A DNA stretch of 64,000 nt from Linnemannia elongata (lineage: Eukaryota > Mortierellomycota > Mortierellomycetes > Mortierellales > Mortierellaceae), in NCBI GenBank assembly GCA_036320915.1, contig JAXBDG010000005.1, positions 434,001 to 498,000 of the forward strand. The letters are read 5' to 3'. Below, one piece after another: positions 10,566-23,673 of this stretch. A program made the position numbers and the translations under genes. How positions within the stretch are numbered: position 1 is the stretch's first letter; every line of letters begins with the position of its first letter. The notes beneath the pieces are model-generated. The model searched no databases. It saw nothing but the letters and a program-made list of their open reading frames with translations, and was not told where the DNA came from.

Positions 10566-10823
10566 ATGAGATCCATCGTCCAGAACCTCCTTGTCATTCA
10601 TGCCGTCGCTGCTGTAATTGGTGTCACTACTCTCTTCATGCCTCCACGAGCTACAACCAAGTACCCTGCGAAGTTGACGGACGCTGGGAAGCTTGGAGTG
10701 GCGATGGGCGAGCTTGCTGCGATATTTGTAGCATCAATGTTCGTGCCGTCATTGCTCGCTGGGCGATGGAAGATAAGGATTTATCAGCGAAAGAAGGATG
10801 AGCAGGTTGCAATCATGGAATAA
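10566..10823 (+). CDS. small membrane protein, hypothetical
   Basis: An 85-aa open frame starting at ATG 10566. It has two hydrophobic segments, about residues 5-25 (LVIHAVAAVIGVTTLF) and 44-64 (VAMGELAAIFVASMFVPSLL), followed by a basic tail (RWKIRIYQRKKDEQ). This layout suggests a two-pass membrane protein with a positively charged C-terminus. No family is recognised. It begins next to the F-box relic, so it may be a genuine small gene, the last exon of a larger gene, or chance. Confidence 0.35.
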   Translation: MRSIVQNLLVIHAVAAVIGVTTLFMPPRATTKYPAKLTDAGKLGVAMGELAAIFVASMFVPSLLAGRWKIRIYQRKKDEQVAIME

Positions 10824-11656
10824 GATGGCGGTGGAGAGGCGTATGTGATGGGTATGATTCCTTAAACCCAGACTGCGCCCGGGACTGCGATCAGTGTCAT
10901 AACAACTGGCAATAGTCAAAGGTGTAGTTCTCCATCTGCTTTTGCAGTCCAACTACTGCAGGATCACCGCAAACGAGCTCGTCTTATAAATACCAGGATG
11001 GGATCTAAGGATTGGAGTTCTCGAGTGATCCTCGGCACACATATAGCGAACTAATGTCAGTTGATTGGCTGGTATAGTCACCTCTGTCGACGACCCTTGA
11101 AGGAAGAGTAGTAAAGCACCGCTCCTGTACCCTTCTCCAGTATAATGTTACCGTTTTCCGGAACTTAGGTGCTCCGACCCATTGACACTGACGAGTGGGA
11201 GTTTGAACGGTTCAGTCACACACGCCGACCAAAGAGTGTGTTTGATTTATTTTGCTCATGGTCTCTTCACAATGTGTGTGGGCTCAAATGTACCTTCTTG
11301 GATTGTACAGGTTTTCTCTTGAGAGCAGTTTAGGTCTTCAAAGCTACAATCATTCTGTCGTTAACCATTCCCCTTCTCCCTCCTTTCCGCCCTTTCCCAC
11401 CGATTTTAACTTTGTGTGTTCCCATCATCATTTTTCATCTCTTTCTTTCCTTCTTTCCTTTCCCCTGTCCACCACCATCCTCCGACAACTCTTTCACACT
11501 CTCCACCATCTTAATATTGATCCTCTTCAACGCCAACCGCTACAACCGCCAGGGCGACCTTTCCACCTCCATCACCTTCGGTAGCATTCGTCAATCTCAA
11601 TACTCCATTATCAATCCTTTAAGCTCCTCAGAAAATATTAAAACGGAAGAACCACC
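10824..11656. other. intergenic region
   Basis: No supported gene. Bases 11350-11650 are pyrimidine-rich and look like the leader of the following gene. Confidence 0.4.
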
Positions 11657-12789
11657 ATGGGCATACTTTCCCTTGATTGTATCGCCGCTGACCCGTATTC
11701 AAAGTTCCTTTACGGGATCGGAAGCGCCGGAAGCGCCGAGCAACTTTCGCAAGACAACCCCTACATCGAATCAACTGCTTTTCTCGTCAGATCCAATGCC
11801 AGTCCGACCAATCTTTCAACGATCTCCTGGACTGTCGTATCAAGCTTCAGAGGCAATGACTATTCTTACAACTACCAAACTTTCACTTCTGTCGACTGTG
11901 CGACGAACGGCCGCGGAGATTTCACAGCGTTTTTTAGGAGTCCTTTTCGAACCGTTTCCCCAGCGAAACTTTTGCCAATGGGGTTGAGGTATAGTCCTGA
12001 CTCTGACAGCTGGACGGCCATTCAGGGGACTTCGTTACATGGATGGACGTCTGATGAATGCCTTCACAAGTCATTTTATACCCACCCCGAATCCCCGGAC
12101 GTCTTTCATCTCTTGACGAACATGGAAGTTTACCAGACAACTTTTGGGAGATTGGACGTAACAAACAACCTCTTCATACCTGAGAGTTCTCCAGATTGGG
12201 TAAAAAAAATGAAAAGTGCTGACAGGTTTCCACTGCTGTTGTTTCTGACCTAGGTACTACATGAACCACGTAAGCGTATGCAAAAAAAGGGCCACTCATC
12301 ATTCATGCGTTTTTTTTTATTGCCAACATAAACGTTGCCCTCCTTTTAGGATATCAAAAACGTTGTACGAGCCAACGTAGAAGTCGGCATGAATCCCCAT
12401 AGTGTCTACGACTACACTAAACGAGGATTCTTCTCGTCAACTGCGATGTACTATTCAAGATTTATTACTTATCACAGGGACACCTTCTACTTCAGCAGCG
12501 TTGGCAGTGGAAGTAACAAGTGTCCGTCCATTCCCACATCCCTGTCCACTACGGGTCGCCTTGGCAAGTCTTGTACGTTCCGAAGCCCAAGCCCACCGGA
12601 AGAGGGAGGCGCCCTTAACCAATACTATACCTTTGGTGGTGATCGCAACGGGACGACATTTTTCGGAGGCATATACGACATAGACAAGGTAATTTTCCTC
12701 CTTTATTTCGTTTGGCTCCAATTCTCCTAAAAACAAGTCTGTTGCCGGCGCGCATTCACCCAACGCTTAGCTTTCCTTCCTTGGACTTA

Positions 12790-12828
<39 letters not shown>

Positions 12829-13578
12829 AAGGTCCTCAAGATATACACGACTGAGAACGTGACGGACAGGGCATACCTCGAATACCCAATCACCCGCACC
12901 GACATTTCCTCCGACCTTGTGGTGGATCGAAACTTCCAGGTCGTCGGTGGACTGGCCCCGGGCCAAGAACCTTTTGTTGTGGCATTGACCTCTAAAGGAC
13001 TGTTTGAATTCACCATCTTTGGACCGGGAGCAGGAAAAATGAGTGGCCCCTACCTAGTCGAGACCAACGATCAAATCTTCAGTGCCATCCAACGAGTTGT
13101 TAAGACTAGGAAAGATAGAACTCCATCTGCCATATCAAATGGGGAGAATACGAAGAAAACGGTGATTGGTGGAAGCTTAGCTGCAGTTTTGGTGGTCTTG
13201 GTCATCGGAGGTCTGTTTTGGTGGCGGCGGCGGACGCAAAGGAAGAGAAGGATCATGAAGGACAAGGAGGAGGGGGAGGATGTAGGGTCTGACTCAGAGG
13301 ATCCAGGGCCTGCTTTTGTAGGGAAGCACGAGCTGCACATGATGGGCCTTATTCCCGAAAGCGAGAGCGAGTCGTCGTCGTCAGAACACAGGACCAGTCA
13401 GGAGACAAGTATCGATCAGCCCAGTACCACCACTACCCCAACCACAGCTACTCAAGGTCGCCCACGGACAAATAGAAGGCTACCAAGCTACACCTACCAG
13501 GACCACATCCGGGAACTGGACTTTTCGAGCCACCCGCGACCCAACGTCGTTACGTTGGTTGGCGATAGGGAGCAGTAG
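11657..13578 (+). CDS. single-pass membrane protein with a large predicted ectodomain, three exons
   Basis: Exons 11657-12199, 12350-12688 and 12832-13578 all join in phase 0 and give 542 aa. The start has a strong context (ccaccATGG). Residues 1-400 resemble a secreted repeat or propeller-type ectodomain with several N-glycosylation sequons (NLS, NGT, NVT). One transmembrane segment spans about 404-426 (IGGSLAAVLVVLVIGGLFWW). It is followed by a basic stop-transfer cluster (RRRTQRKRR), then an acidic and Ser/Thr-rich cytoplasmic tail. No signal peptide is seen at this start, so a 5' exon encoding one could be missed, or the protein may be inserted without one. The second intron holds a 32-base T tract just before its acceptor. 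No family is recognised; a kelch-like fold is only a guess. Confidence 0.65.
12792..12823 (+). repeat. T32 homopolymer inside an intron
   Basis: Thirty-two T residues lie eight bases before the acceptor of the second intron of the membrane protein gene. They form an extreme polypyrimidine tract. Confidence 0.9.
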
Positions 13579-15420
13579 CCAAGATGTCCAGGTCTCACTG
13601 GCGACTGCTGCATTCAAGCCTTTACTGCCTGTTGTTGTTCATCGCATTTGAAGATGATCCTTTGCTCTGTCCAATGTTCCATTGTTCAATGAAAAAAAGT
13701 GTCACCTCAAAAAAAGAACGACAGCAACAAAGTCCCGTTCCTGAATGCTAGACTTGCACGTGCCGACTATGTGTTTGAATGAAGGGCCTGAGGAGGGATA
13801 CTTAAGGGGAGGAGTGACGACGCAAAGAGATGAAGGAGAACTGTTGAGAGTTCAAAGAGGACGAGTGTGCAGAGAGTGAAAAGGAAGATGAACACCTAAT
13901 ACAAAGAGGATGCGGGGGAAGTATATATGTTATAAGAACGCTTTATGGAAGAAAGGGAAAAAGAAGCAAGGAACTATCTAAGGCTAAGCTAGCTATTTTA
14001 TAAGGGATCGGGAGCTAAGGATGATGGATCTTCTATGTTAAGAATCATATCTATGGTGTTGGAAAGGTCAGGAATAGTTACTTCCTGAGAGCGATGGAAT
14101 ATTAAAGACAGATGGAGGTCGGCGCCGAGGGTGAGCACAACGACGTATGAGATCCTAGTGAAAGCATCAAAGTGGTGGCTTGGGATGTGCTAAACCCATT
14201 TGTACGTGTGCCACTTTGCACTTTCCATTCTGCCCTCTTTCGCTGTCGGCACACAACATCTGCAGCAATAACAACTAAAGGTCAAATAACAAGGCATATC
14301 CGGACCTATTTTTCCCCCTCAACCCTTTCTGATCGTTTGTTATCCATTAGCCAACCTTTTCTTACTCTCGGTAAACCCCTCACCCTCATTCCACTTCCTA
14401 AGCGTAAAAATACGCTCATACAAAAAGTAAAATAGAATGTCGAAGAGAGGTAAGAAAGCAAACAAGGGCCTCCTCTCATCGTCTCTTTTCGCTGCTCCCC
14501 TCTTTTCTCTTTTTTTTCCCCCACTCTCCACATTCCCATCCATAATTTATCTGCGTTGGAGAAGTACGTAAAAATCGCACTAAAAATGAGAGAGCATTTA
14601 GTAGCTTCTTTCCCCCACCCCTCCCTGCACCATGCACTACAGCAGTCTGAGTATCCACAATGCACCTCTCATACTTTTTTTTTTTGCTTTTTCTTAACGT
14701 CCCATTTTTTGTTACGTCTGCAAGAAAATAAAATAGAATCGGTTTGCGCATTAAAAATGGGTTATGCATCGCTTGATTCAAGCAGAAGGGAATTAGATAT
14801 GTGGTGCGGGATGTGATAGGGAAAAGGTACTTGAAGATACCTTTCAATGACCTCGTTGAGGAGGGTGAGTAGCAGTAAATTGAAAAATGAAAATCAGTAC
14901 CTGGACGCCATTAATTTCCCATCACACGCTTATATTTTTTTAAGTGCTCAAAGGCAGATGACAATGCAAAGTAAGAAAGGATAGGAGAAAAGGAATGTGA
15001 TGAAAAGGATAAAAGACCTGAGAAACTGTTCTATTGGAGTCTGTGAAGTGTTTGTATGTAGAGCGAATGTTTGCAACGATATATACGTGTTTACGACATA
15101 AGTTCTCCCACGACAAAATAACCCCCCCTCAGGGTAAAGGTTCCTTCTGTAACAAAGGGTGACAACGTAAAATTGTAATCAACCTTGGCTTGGACGCTCT
15201 GTCGCACAAATGTTTGCTTTATCATAACCAAGGCATTCCTTTCAAAACTTTTACAGCTTCTTCCCTTCTTTCGTTCCTTCTTCTACAGGCACTTTTCTCC
15301 CTCTTACCCTTCCTCCTCCCGCCCAACTCCACCTTTGCAATTCCTTGCCTCTTCTCCTGCTCCTCCTTCCCTCTCCCTCGCCCACTATCACTTTTACCAG
15401 TGACTTCACTTTAAACACCA

Positions 15421-15460
<40 letters not shown>

Positions 15461-16756
15461 TCTCTCTACAAGGATGACTATTTTACCCAATATGCGCTGA
15501 AAGGCTGAGTGTCTTAACGAATAAACAGTTCATGTTCTTCTGATGATGATGATCAGTTGGTGATGCTCAAAAGACGTATCCTGTTAGATATGAGAGTGAT
15601 GAGAATACGCACTTGTTCCTGAACGCCACCAATTTTTGCTTGATCTTGCGGTCCAGACTTGCCTTGGTGGCATTCCGCACGTTCTAGTCTTCTCACTTTC
15701 TTTCATGGTGCTGGATGCTCATTCCCCTCTCTCTTTTTGCGCCCCTTGATTTCCTTCCTCCAATGCTCCTCCTGTCGAATTTTTGACAACTCTTTTTGAT
15801 TCTCCGTAGGCTCCCTTCCAAGCACCGCCTCTGCTTGTCCTTCTTAATCCAGGAAATATATACATCATCGACTCTTATGCCTTGAAGCAGATGCAAATAG
15901 AAGCAAGGGTTTTCTACCTGTCGATTCTACCCTCACCTGCTGTGAGGGAGTTTCCGGTGCGCTGAAATTTGTGTAAAGGGATTCCAGTCCTCCTTTTTTA
16001 TTTTTACTTGCTCTGGGCTATGACCCCCCTTTGTGTTCGTTGTTTTTTTAATCATGGGCTGTGTCCTCTTTTCCTCAACCTTCTTCGCCCTCTTTTTTTT
16101 GCATGAACGCCCATTGATGGTATGCTTCGCTTCAATCGCTTTCTGACGACCTCTCTGAGACCTGGCCCCTCCCCGTTTGAATGTGATACTCGTATGTCCC
16201 CCTCGGAACTGTTCAGTTCTTGGTGAGAGCGATGTGGCGAGGGGATGGCTCGCAAAATAATAAAAAAAAAAAAAAATCTGTTGATTATTGTATGAGCATG
16301 CAAACCTTGCTGGAGAGATGACAATTTGGTGTGCCAACTCAATGTGCAATAAACAGGTAAATCATATGCAATTTTATGTCTAATTGACTAACCCCGTGAC
16401 TATTTTTCTCTCTTCGCTTCATCTCCCTCCTCTGTCAGAGCGGTCTAAAAAAAACGAACGAGTTTAGCAAACGGCGAGTGAGAGAACAAAGAGAGTGAAG
16501 GAATAGAGGTCATCATCAACGGTCCTTCTCTCCTCTTTCTTGTCATCATCCCCTTTCCTCCATCAACGCCCTCCTTCCTCTCTCCCCCTTCCTTCCTTCC
16601 TTGACGTTGTTGTCTCTCCCTCTCTCTCTTTCTCTCTCTCTCTCTTCACTTCTTTTTTCTTCTATCTTCTCTTCCTTTCTGTCTCTCTTACAGGCTCCTT
16701 CTCTCCTTCACCTCTCACCTTCAAACTCATACACATACAAGCACAGAGACAGACAA
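13579..16756. other. 3.2 kb intergenic region
   Basis: No supported gene on either strand. It holds a 33-base A tract at 15426-15458 and a shorter one near 16261. Bases 16500-16756 are a long CT-rich leader of the next gene. Open frames here are low-complexity. Confidence 0.5.
15426..15458 (+). repeat. A33 homopolymer
   Basis: Thirty-three consecutive A residues in intergenic DNA. Confidence 0.9.
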
Positions 16757-18678
16757 ATGAACTTCTTCAAGAAAAAGAACAAGGACGACGTCGCCCCTCC
16801 CGTCTCCCCTCAACCCCATTCCCCAACCTCGCCCACAGGCTCATCCTCCCAACGAACCAGTGGCGGCGGTGTTCAACGGGGGCCGTCCATTCACCACCCT
16901 CCCGGAAGCGGCGGTCCCATCATCCCGCCTAGGACAATGTCAAACGCCCCCAGTCCCAACCCCGGCAGTGGCAGCCAACAGTTCTATAGTCAACAGCAGG
17001 GCGGTGGCAATCGTGACACTGACTCGAACTCGATCAACTCTTTCGTGATGGTCGGTGGACAACCTCAACAGTTACAGTCTACCTCCTTCAACCCCAACAA
17101 TAACAACAACAACGAGATGCTCGTCTCCCAGTCGCTTCAGTATTCTCAATATCAACAGCAACAGGATCCAAGTGGCTATGATCGTGGTGGCTATTCTGGA
17201 GGAAACAACCAAGACGGTCAACTTCACGCGCAAGGACACGGCGGCGACGACGGTGGATACTATGGACAACAGCCTGGAGCTGGATACGACAATAACAACA
17301 ATGGTGGCGGCGGAGGAGGACTTCTCAGGAGCAACCCTATTATTCTCCCTGGCCAGACCAACAGTCCCAACAACAGCTCTAGCGGCGATATCCCCAATAG
17401 TGGCAGCATCGGTGGCGGGTCAGGGGAACTTCTGCCAGCGGATGTTCGCAAACTCCAGGATGAGGTTTTGAGCTGGAAAAAGTCTCAACAGTCGTCGCAG
17501 ACCAAGGTCGAGCAGCTGGACAACACTTTGAAGCTTAAGACGCAGGAGAACCATGATTTGCACGCCAGTCTGCAGCAGGTTCACCACGACCGAGAGATGC
17601 TCCAGGAACTGATCCACAAGCGCGAAAAGGAGATGGAGGACCTGCGATCAAAGTACCTGAACGACGTCCGACAGATCCGCGCCACCGACGACGACCATTC
17701 GACCATCGAGCAGCGTGTCCGCGTACTCCAGGCGACTATTCTGCAATTGACCAAATCCTCGGCAGGCGACAGGTCGATGAACTTGAATCAGGAGGAAGCT
17801 CTGCAGTTGGTTAAGAAGAAGTACAAATTTGCCAACACCCAACCCTATATCCTCAACATGTTCCTCGAAAAGTATATCATGGACACGTTGCTGGAAGATG
17901 TGTTCTACAGCCCATTCTATGTCGGATTCCAGCCTGCCCAGGAGTTTGGCGATATTCACAAGTGGATGGTCGATAACAACTTTATGGACCAGGCGACCCG
18001 GTTCCGACAGCAGCTCTGCTTTATCTCTGCCAAAGCCCCTTCCGCTCAGACTCATGCTTCGCAGGAGGCTGCGCGCATTGCCAAGAGCTTTGAAGTCCGC
18101 CTTGAACAACTCTACAACAACTGGAACGGGCACGCCAAGGTAACTTTTCCTTTTACATTCATTTTATGGATGTCTCTTTTCTTCCTCGAGAATATCATTT
18201 CTTCTTTTTTCGTGGACGTATTTTGTTCTTTCACAAGGCTATCTTTGTTTTCTTTCTCAAGAACGTCTACCCTCCATATTCACCTGCTTCATTATTCCCA
18301 TAATGTTTTGTGGGTGCGATCGATTATTGCTTGTATCACATACCTCACTTCCTCCCTATTTCTTTATTGCTCTCACTGGACATTGCTTCTAACAATGCGC
18401 CTAAAATACTTGCTAACTGCTTATGATGAAAATAACAAAATGAAATTAATTAGGTGCTGGATTTGGTGACAAAGGCGATTGACTTGAGTTTGACAATGAG
18501 GAGTCAGAATGCAGAGATTGTGGCACAACAGGTGCCACTCGAGTCCGAGTTTGATCCGACAAGGATGGTACCGGCACACAAGAGTAAGGATGGTGGCAAG
18601 GTCAAGGTCTGTGTCTGGCCATGCTTTGTCGACACCAACGGCGTCGTCGTTGGTAAAGCCAAGGTCTTCTGCGGTTAA
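16757..18678 (+). CDS. coiled-coil protein with low-complexity N-terminus, two exons
   Basis: Exons 16757-18139 and 18454-18678 join in phase 0 to give 535 aa. The first ATG in the frame is 16757 (MNFFKKKNKDD). Residues about 10-220 are low-complexity, rich in Pro, Ser, Gly, Gln and Asn, with runs of Asn and Gly. Residues about 225-311 are strongly predicted coiled coil (VRKLQDEVLSWKKSQ onwards). A folded-looking C-terminal region from about 340 (EEALQLVKKKYKFANTQP) to the end (CVWPCFVDTNGVVVGKAK) is well conserved in character. No signal peptide or membrane segment is present. The family is not recognised. The layout suggests a cytoplasmic scaffold or adaptor, which is inference. Confidence 0.8.
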
Positions 18679-21600
18679 AAGCACGTATGATTCATGCGTT
18701 AGCCTTCTGCACGCCAGGCACAAATCCTCTATCTACTCTATCCTTGTTATCTCTTCCTCTTTTTTTTTTCTCTCTCTCTATCTCTTCCGGTCAGAATGTT
18801 GGCCATAATACCACTTGTTAACCATACATACACTCGACATTAAAAAAAAAACACATAAACTACCAATGATGGCAATGTCTCAATTGAAGTCTATTGAATC
18901 TCCTGTCTTCCGCTCACCTCTCTCACTCCCTGATGTGAATTGCTTTTGTTGTCATCCAGTGATGTACTTTCGGTGTGAGAAAAGAACGAGGCTCGATCGT
19001 TAATATTCAAGGGGGTAGATTTACAAAAGATGAGACCCTTTTCGTAACGGTTTAACAAAAGGGAGTCAGTCTAGGATGTGTTGTCGTGTGTCTATGTGTG
19101 TCGGAAGGTGAATAAGAGAGAAAAGGGAATATCCTTTCATGAACTTGTCCACATGACCTCGGAAAGGTAGGCGCATTGAAGTGGACGGTCTTTTTTTTTA
19201 TCACTCTCAATTGCACCCCCCCTCCCCCTACTCCATCCTTCGTCTTTGTGTAGGTACCCCTTTTGTAAGAAAAGGTACGGAAGTAATTCCGCGTGTTGTT
19301 GCTTGGATTCTCCCGAATGAAAGCAAAGAAAAGGGAAGGGAAGGGAGGCACGGGAATGTCGAGGGAAGAAAGAAAAAGGGATCGAATGGACTTTTCTTTT
19401 TCTATTTCCCCCTATTGATGTATTACAAGTGGAGAGGATAAAAAAAAAAAACTAGGAGAGAGCGCATTGACCAAGTGAACAATGAACAAAACGAGAAATA
19501 TGAAAATCCAGTTCTGGAACCTAACAAATGACTGCTCCACTTGAGATCATCTCGAATCAATCAAGTGCCCTCCCCAAAAACAAAAGAAAAAAAAACCAAG
19601 TAAGGGCGATCAAAGTGTGAGAGAGCTTTTCTTTTAATGCTCATACCGTTGTGGTTCTTTGTGGTCGTGTGCCCATTTCGCCCTGTAGTTGATGGCAATT
19701 CCTTGTTGTTTGGTGAAGATAAAGGGACGGGAAAGGAGGGGAAAGGAGGCAAAAAAAAAAAAAAAAAAAAAAAGACGGGAGGGCGTGTTGGAATTGGGAC
19801 GAGTAAAAGTCAGGAGGGTGGCAAGGGAAAGTAAGGAGGTAAAGGCAAGGAAGTAGAGAAGAAGAGGAGGAGGAGGGATCGAGCACCAGAGTGTGTGTCC
19901 CCAGACTGTACAGTGCATGGGAGGAAAGGAAGGTGATGATGGGTCAAGCATGCATCCAACCCTTGCTTTTCTTGATTGAGGTGGCAATGCATAATGCCAC
20001 AACATGCGCAGGGCATAAAGGAAACAGGAGAAAAAAAAAAAAAAAAAAAAAAAAAAAACTGGGAGAAACAAACCTCACACGAGCAACTCGCGATATGACT
20101 GGTTGAAAAATGGTGAGCATTGTAGGAGTAAAAGGATGGACTGGACGCGATCCTTTTTCCTTTGTCCCTACTAGAGTGCTGATCTACTTTCGTGCATGTT
20201 GAAGCGAGATGCGTGTGTGGTGATGAGTGTGAATGAATGTGTATGAATGTGAATGGGAAAGTGCCGTGGTGGCTCATAGAGAGAAAGAGAAGAGGGAAGA
20301 CAAGGCGAACAAAGTACACAAATGGTCAAACACAAGGGTTGCTTCTTGGTAACAGATAAACAGACGATATGAGCTCACTTTTTCACGTTCAAATGGTGAT
20401 GGATGAGATCAATCACCACTTTGTTGTTCTCATTGTTCTCATTGTTGTGTACGTCCACATTACACTCGTTGACCTGACCACGGCTCTTCATCCTCTTCTT
20501 CACTTCACTTCTCTTCGCTTCACTTCTCTTCTCTTCCTTCCTTCTCCTTTCCCTTCTTCCTCTCCCACCCTTATCCTCTTTCCCATTTTCTCGTCGACAC
20601 GCTAATCACCTTCTATCTCCTCACACTGTCTCCCATTCTCAAACGCCTCCAGTCGACTCTCGTCCTTCTCTCACTCACACACATACTTATACACGCATAC
20701 TCGACATATTCATACACTCATTCTCTCAGACACACTCGCACTTACTCATTCTCCCACAACGTACATCCAACAAAGCAACGACACTACGAATCCGAGGTAC
20801 GAAAACTGTCCTGTTCTCTCCTTCACTCTCTTTAACACACGCAACAAAAAGGGACTCAGCATTACATCCCTGCCAACAAAGTCCATACTACTACGAGCAC
20901 TACAGCTAGTACCTGGCGCGTGTTTTGTCTCAAGATAAGGAGCGTAGTTCATGGTCAACCCTCGCTCTTTTTCTCCTTGTTCTCCGCACGCCTCTTTTTT
21001 TCCTTTCTTATTCTCATTCTTGTCTTTCTTCTGTGAGCTTGCGGACGGATCTGATTTCCATTTGGTCGGAGCCAATAATGATTGTTATCCCGACCAATGA
21101 CCAAAGACTGAACAAACAAATTTTGATCGTTGCGTTTGCATTGGTGTGAATCAATACTCGCACACACTCAACACGGACGGTGTTGCCACCACTTTTTGGC
21201 TTTTTGTCTATCCTCCTAACAATAACAAGGCGATACCATCTTCCATCTTTATTTTTCCACTGAGCAATAACAACACAAAGCATTCTTGAGATGGCTCTTC
21301 ATATGACATGGCGGTGTTTTTGTGGGTAACAGACAACTAGAGTGGGTTTTTATCCTATGCCCTCCTTAGCCCACTTCTCCTTTTACCTTCGTTCCTTTTT
21401 TGCATGCTCTGCCTTTCCAACCCTCTTATTTGCTTTACTTTTGGGTATGAATGCCCATCGATCCATGTCACTCTTATCCGTCCCTTTCTCCTCATTTTTA
21501 TCATTACTTGAAGGCTACAAAAGAATGTCTAAGATTACATATCATAAGGCAGGCAGTCAGATAAAGAGATAAAGAGGCAAACAGCTGGTGGGGGGCATGG

Positions 21601-22209
21601 TGGTGTCCTGCAGAGAAAATGGAAACGATAGAAGGCTACTTTACCCAGGATACATCACAAAGGAGTCTAAGGACGGAGGCATGACAATGCGCGATTTTTA
21701 TTTCTCGTTTTCTACCACAAGCAAGATACACGCTCCTCTTGTGAAGGTGAAGGAGACAAGAAAAAATCCCTGCGCCAATTTCTTTTTTGTTATGGTTGTA
21801 CAAGAAACAGTATTCTTTTGGCTCTGAACACATGGAAAAGCAAGGATGGATATTGACGAAGCAAGAGAGAAGAAAGGAGTAATACAGTCGGAGTCGACAG
21901 AGCAAGACCAAAGTACCAATCGATCATTCAAGAGAGGATAAGTAGAAAAACTGACCATATCTCTCGGAAAATGGAGCAAAGGATGTGCGTACCCTAAAGG
22001 TTCTCGTCATTTTCCGAAGCGACCTTGAGGGTATTAGGAGGGGGAAAATAGATTTGATTCCCATTCACGCACGACAAAGCATAATAGAGGCAGGGTGATG
22101 GGCTTGCACGGGCAATTGACAATAGGCACCGTTGTTGTTGCTACACCCTTTCTTTCCCGCTCCATCCGGGCAGTCGTTCCTCTCTTCCTCCGTACTCTTC
22201 CTCTCTGTA

Positions 22210-22226
22210 CCCCCCCCCCCCCCCCC
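22210..22226 (+). repeat. C17 homopolymer
   Basis: Seventeen C residues, the only long G/C run in a window otherwise dominated by A/T tracts. Confidence 0.85.
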
Positions 22227-22786
22227 TTGTTTTCCCTCTCTGCTTTTCATTTCTCTACTTCTTTACCCCTTTTCGTCCACATCCTTTTGAGGGAAACACA
22301 ATAGGTGGGCATGGAACAAATGTGAATGTTTTCACTTTTTTGCAGTAGGAGAAGTCGACCTGTAGCTGTGTCGGTGGCCAGCCACATCGACGGATAAAAA
22401 TAAAGAAGGGCGAACTGTGAAGGGTCAAGGCGAAGATGGTCTTCTACTTGTTTGTTTGAATTTGCCTTTTGTTGTTACCAAACCACATTGAGACAGCTGG
22501 ACACTTTGTCCTTTCTTGTCGCATGGTGTACTTGTGTCGGGCAACACACGCGCGAGAGGGTTTATTTATCTCCTCTTCTTTATGCTCTCGGCAACGACAC
22601 CAAGAACGAGGCGAAACACTTAAAGGAGGCAGAGAGGGAAGGAAATGGAGGAGGGAAAGTAGGGCTTTCTGTGTCCTTCTTCAGTAGGTGGATGTGTGGA
22701 AATGCGAGATCATTGATCAATTTACTCTTGTCTGTATGCGCCTTTTGACTTTTCTAGGGTTGAGCAAAGTCCAGCAGCGAAAGAAC

Positions 22787-22794
22787 TATATAAA
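22787..22794 (+). promoter_or_regulatory. TATA box for the MYND gene
   Basis: TATATAAA lies 188 bases before the ATG at 22975. It is followed by a T17 tract and a CA-rich leader. Confidence 0.5.
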
Positions 22795-22974
22795 CACGAC
22801 CTTAGGACCAGGACAACACGCTTAAAAATCAACATCCTCTAGCTTTTTTTTTTTTTTTTTCCTTCACACCAACACACAAGCACACATACGACAAAACTTG
22901 TCATCATCCATTGTCCAACCTAAAATAGAACGCTAGCGTATTTCTACGCATTCCCTCCTCCTACAGACACAACA

Positions 22975-23641
22975 ATGCAACAACCAAGCCCAAATCCATG
23001 CCAATCCAGTCGTAACAGGGGCAACCCGCGTCTTGCAGGGACTATTCCTTCGATTGCATCCGCATCCTCGCTATCATACCTCACGTCAGAATCAAATGGG
23101 CCGTTACTCTCTGCCGCCAGTGAGACAGGACAGGCAACAGCCCTCGAGGTTGTAGTTGAAGGTGCAACAACAATCGGAGGCGGTTATTCCCTCTTTGACA
23201 GGATTTGTTCCAGCCAAAGTTCCCCCACAACCACATCTGCCACCAGCCACTATCGGATGCCAGATAACAAAATTCTCTTCTCGGATTCCTCTTCATCGTC
23301 GGCGATCAGCACCTTCTTCAACAACACCGCCATCGCATTGTCACCAACGACCCTTTCCATGCTACCCGTTCCATTTGCATCCATTACCCACCCATCATAT
23401 CCAGCCCTATCGACCTCATCCTCCACTTCATCATCACCTCCTTGCCCCCCTTCCTCCGCATCATCGGCACCATTTTCATCGTCGGGACCTTTTCCCTGCT
23501 CCTTGTCACCAACAACCTCCTTCTCCTCAACTCTACCATTTGAACTCTCCCCCTCCGATCAGTTAATGCAACCAGACGTCATCAGTCAGGAAGGGTACCA
23601 GGATCATCTCGATAAGGTAAAAGAAGGAGAGTGACTTTGCG

Positions 23642-23673
<32 letters not shown>

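Larger units (their letters stand above)
18679..22974. other. 4.3 kb intergenic region rich in homopolymers
   Basis: No gene could be supported. The region contains A23 (19751-19773), A27 (20032-20058), C17 (22210-22226) and T17 (22844-22860), plus CT-rich stretches near 20480-20600. It may contain regulatory DNA or noncoding transcripts for the MYND gene, but nothing specific is visible. Confidence 0.45.

Noticed and set aside
12254..12269. Extra 16-base exon in the membrane protein gene
   Set aside because: It would break the reading frame; a single intron 12200-12349 joins phase 0 to phase 0.
19600..20320. Overlapping open frames rich in Phe, Ser and Lys
   Set aside because: They arise from homopolymer and CT-rich DNA and have no homologous or domain-like content.
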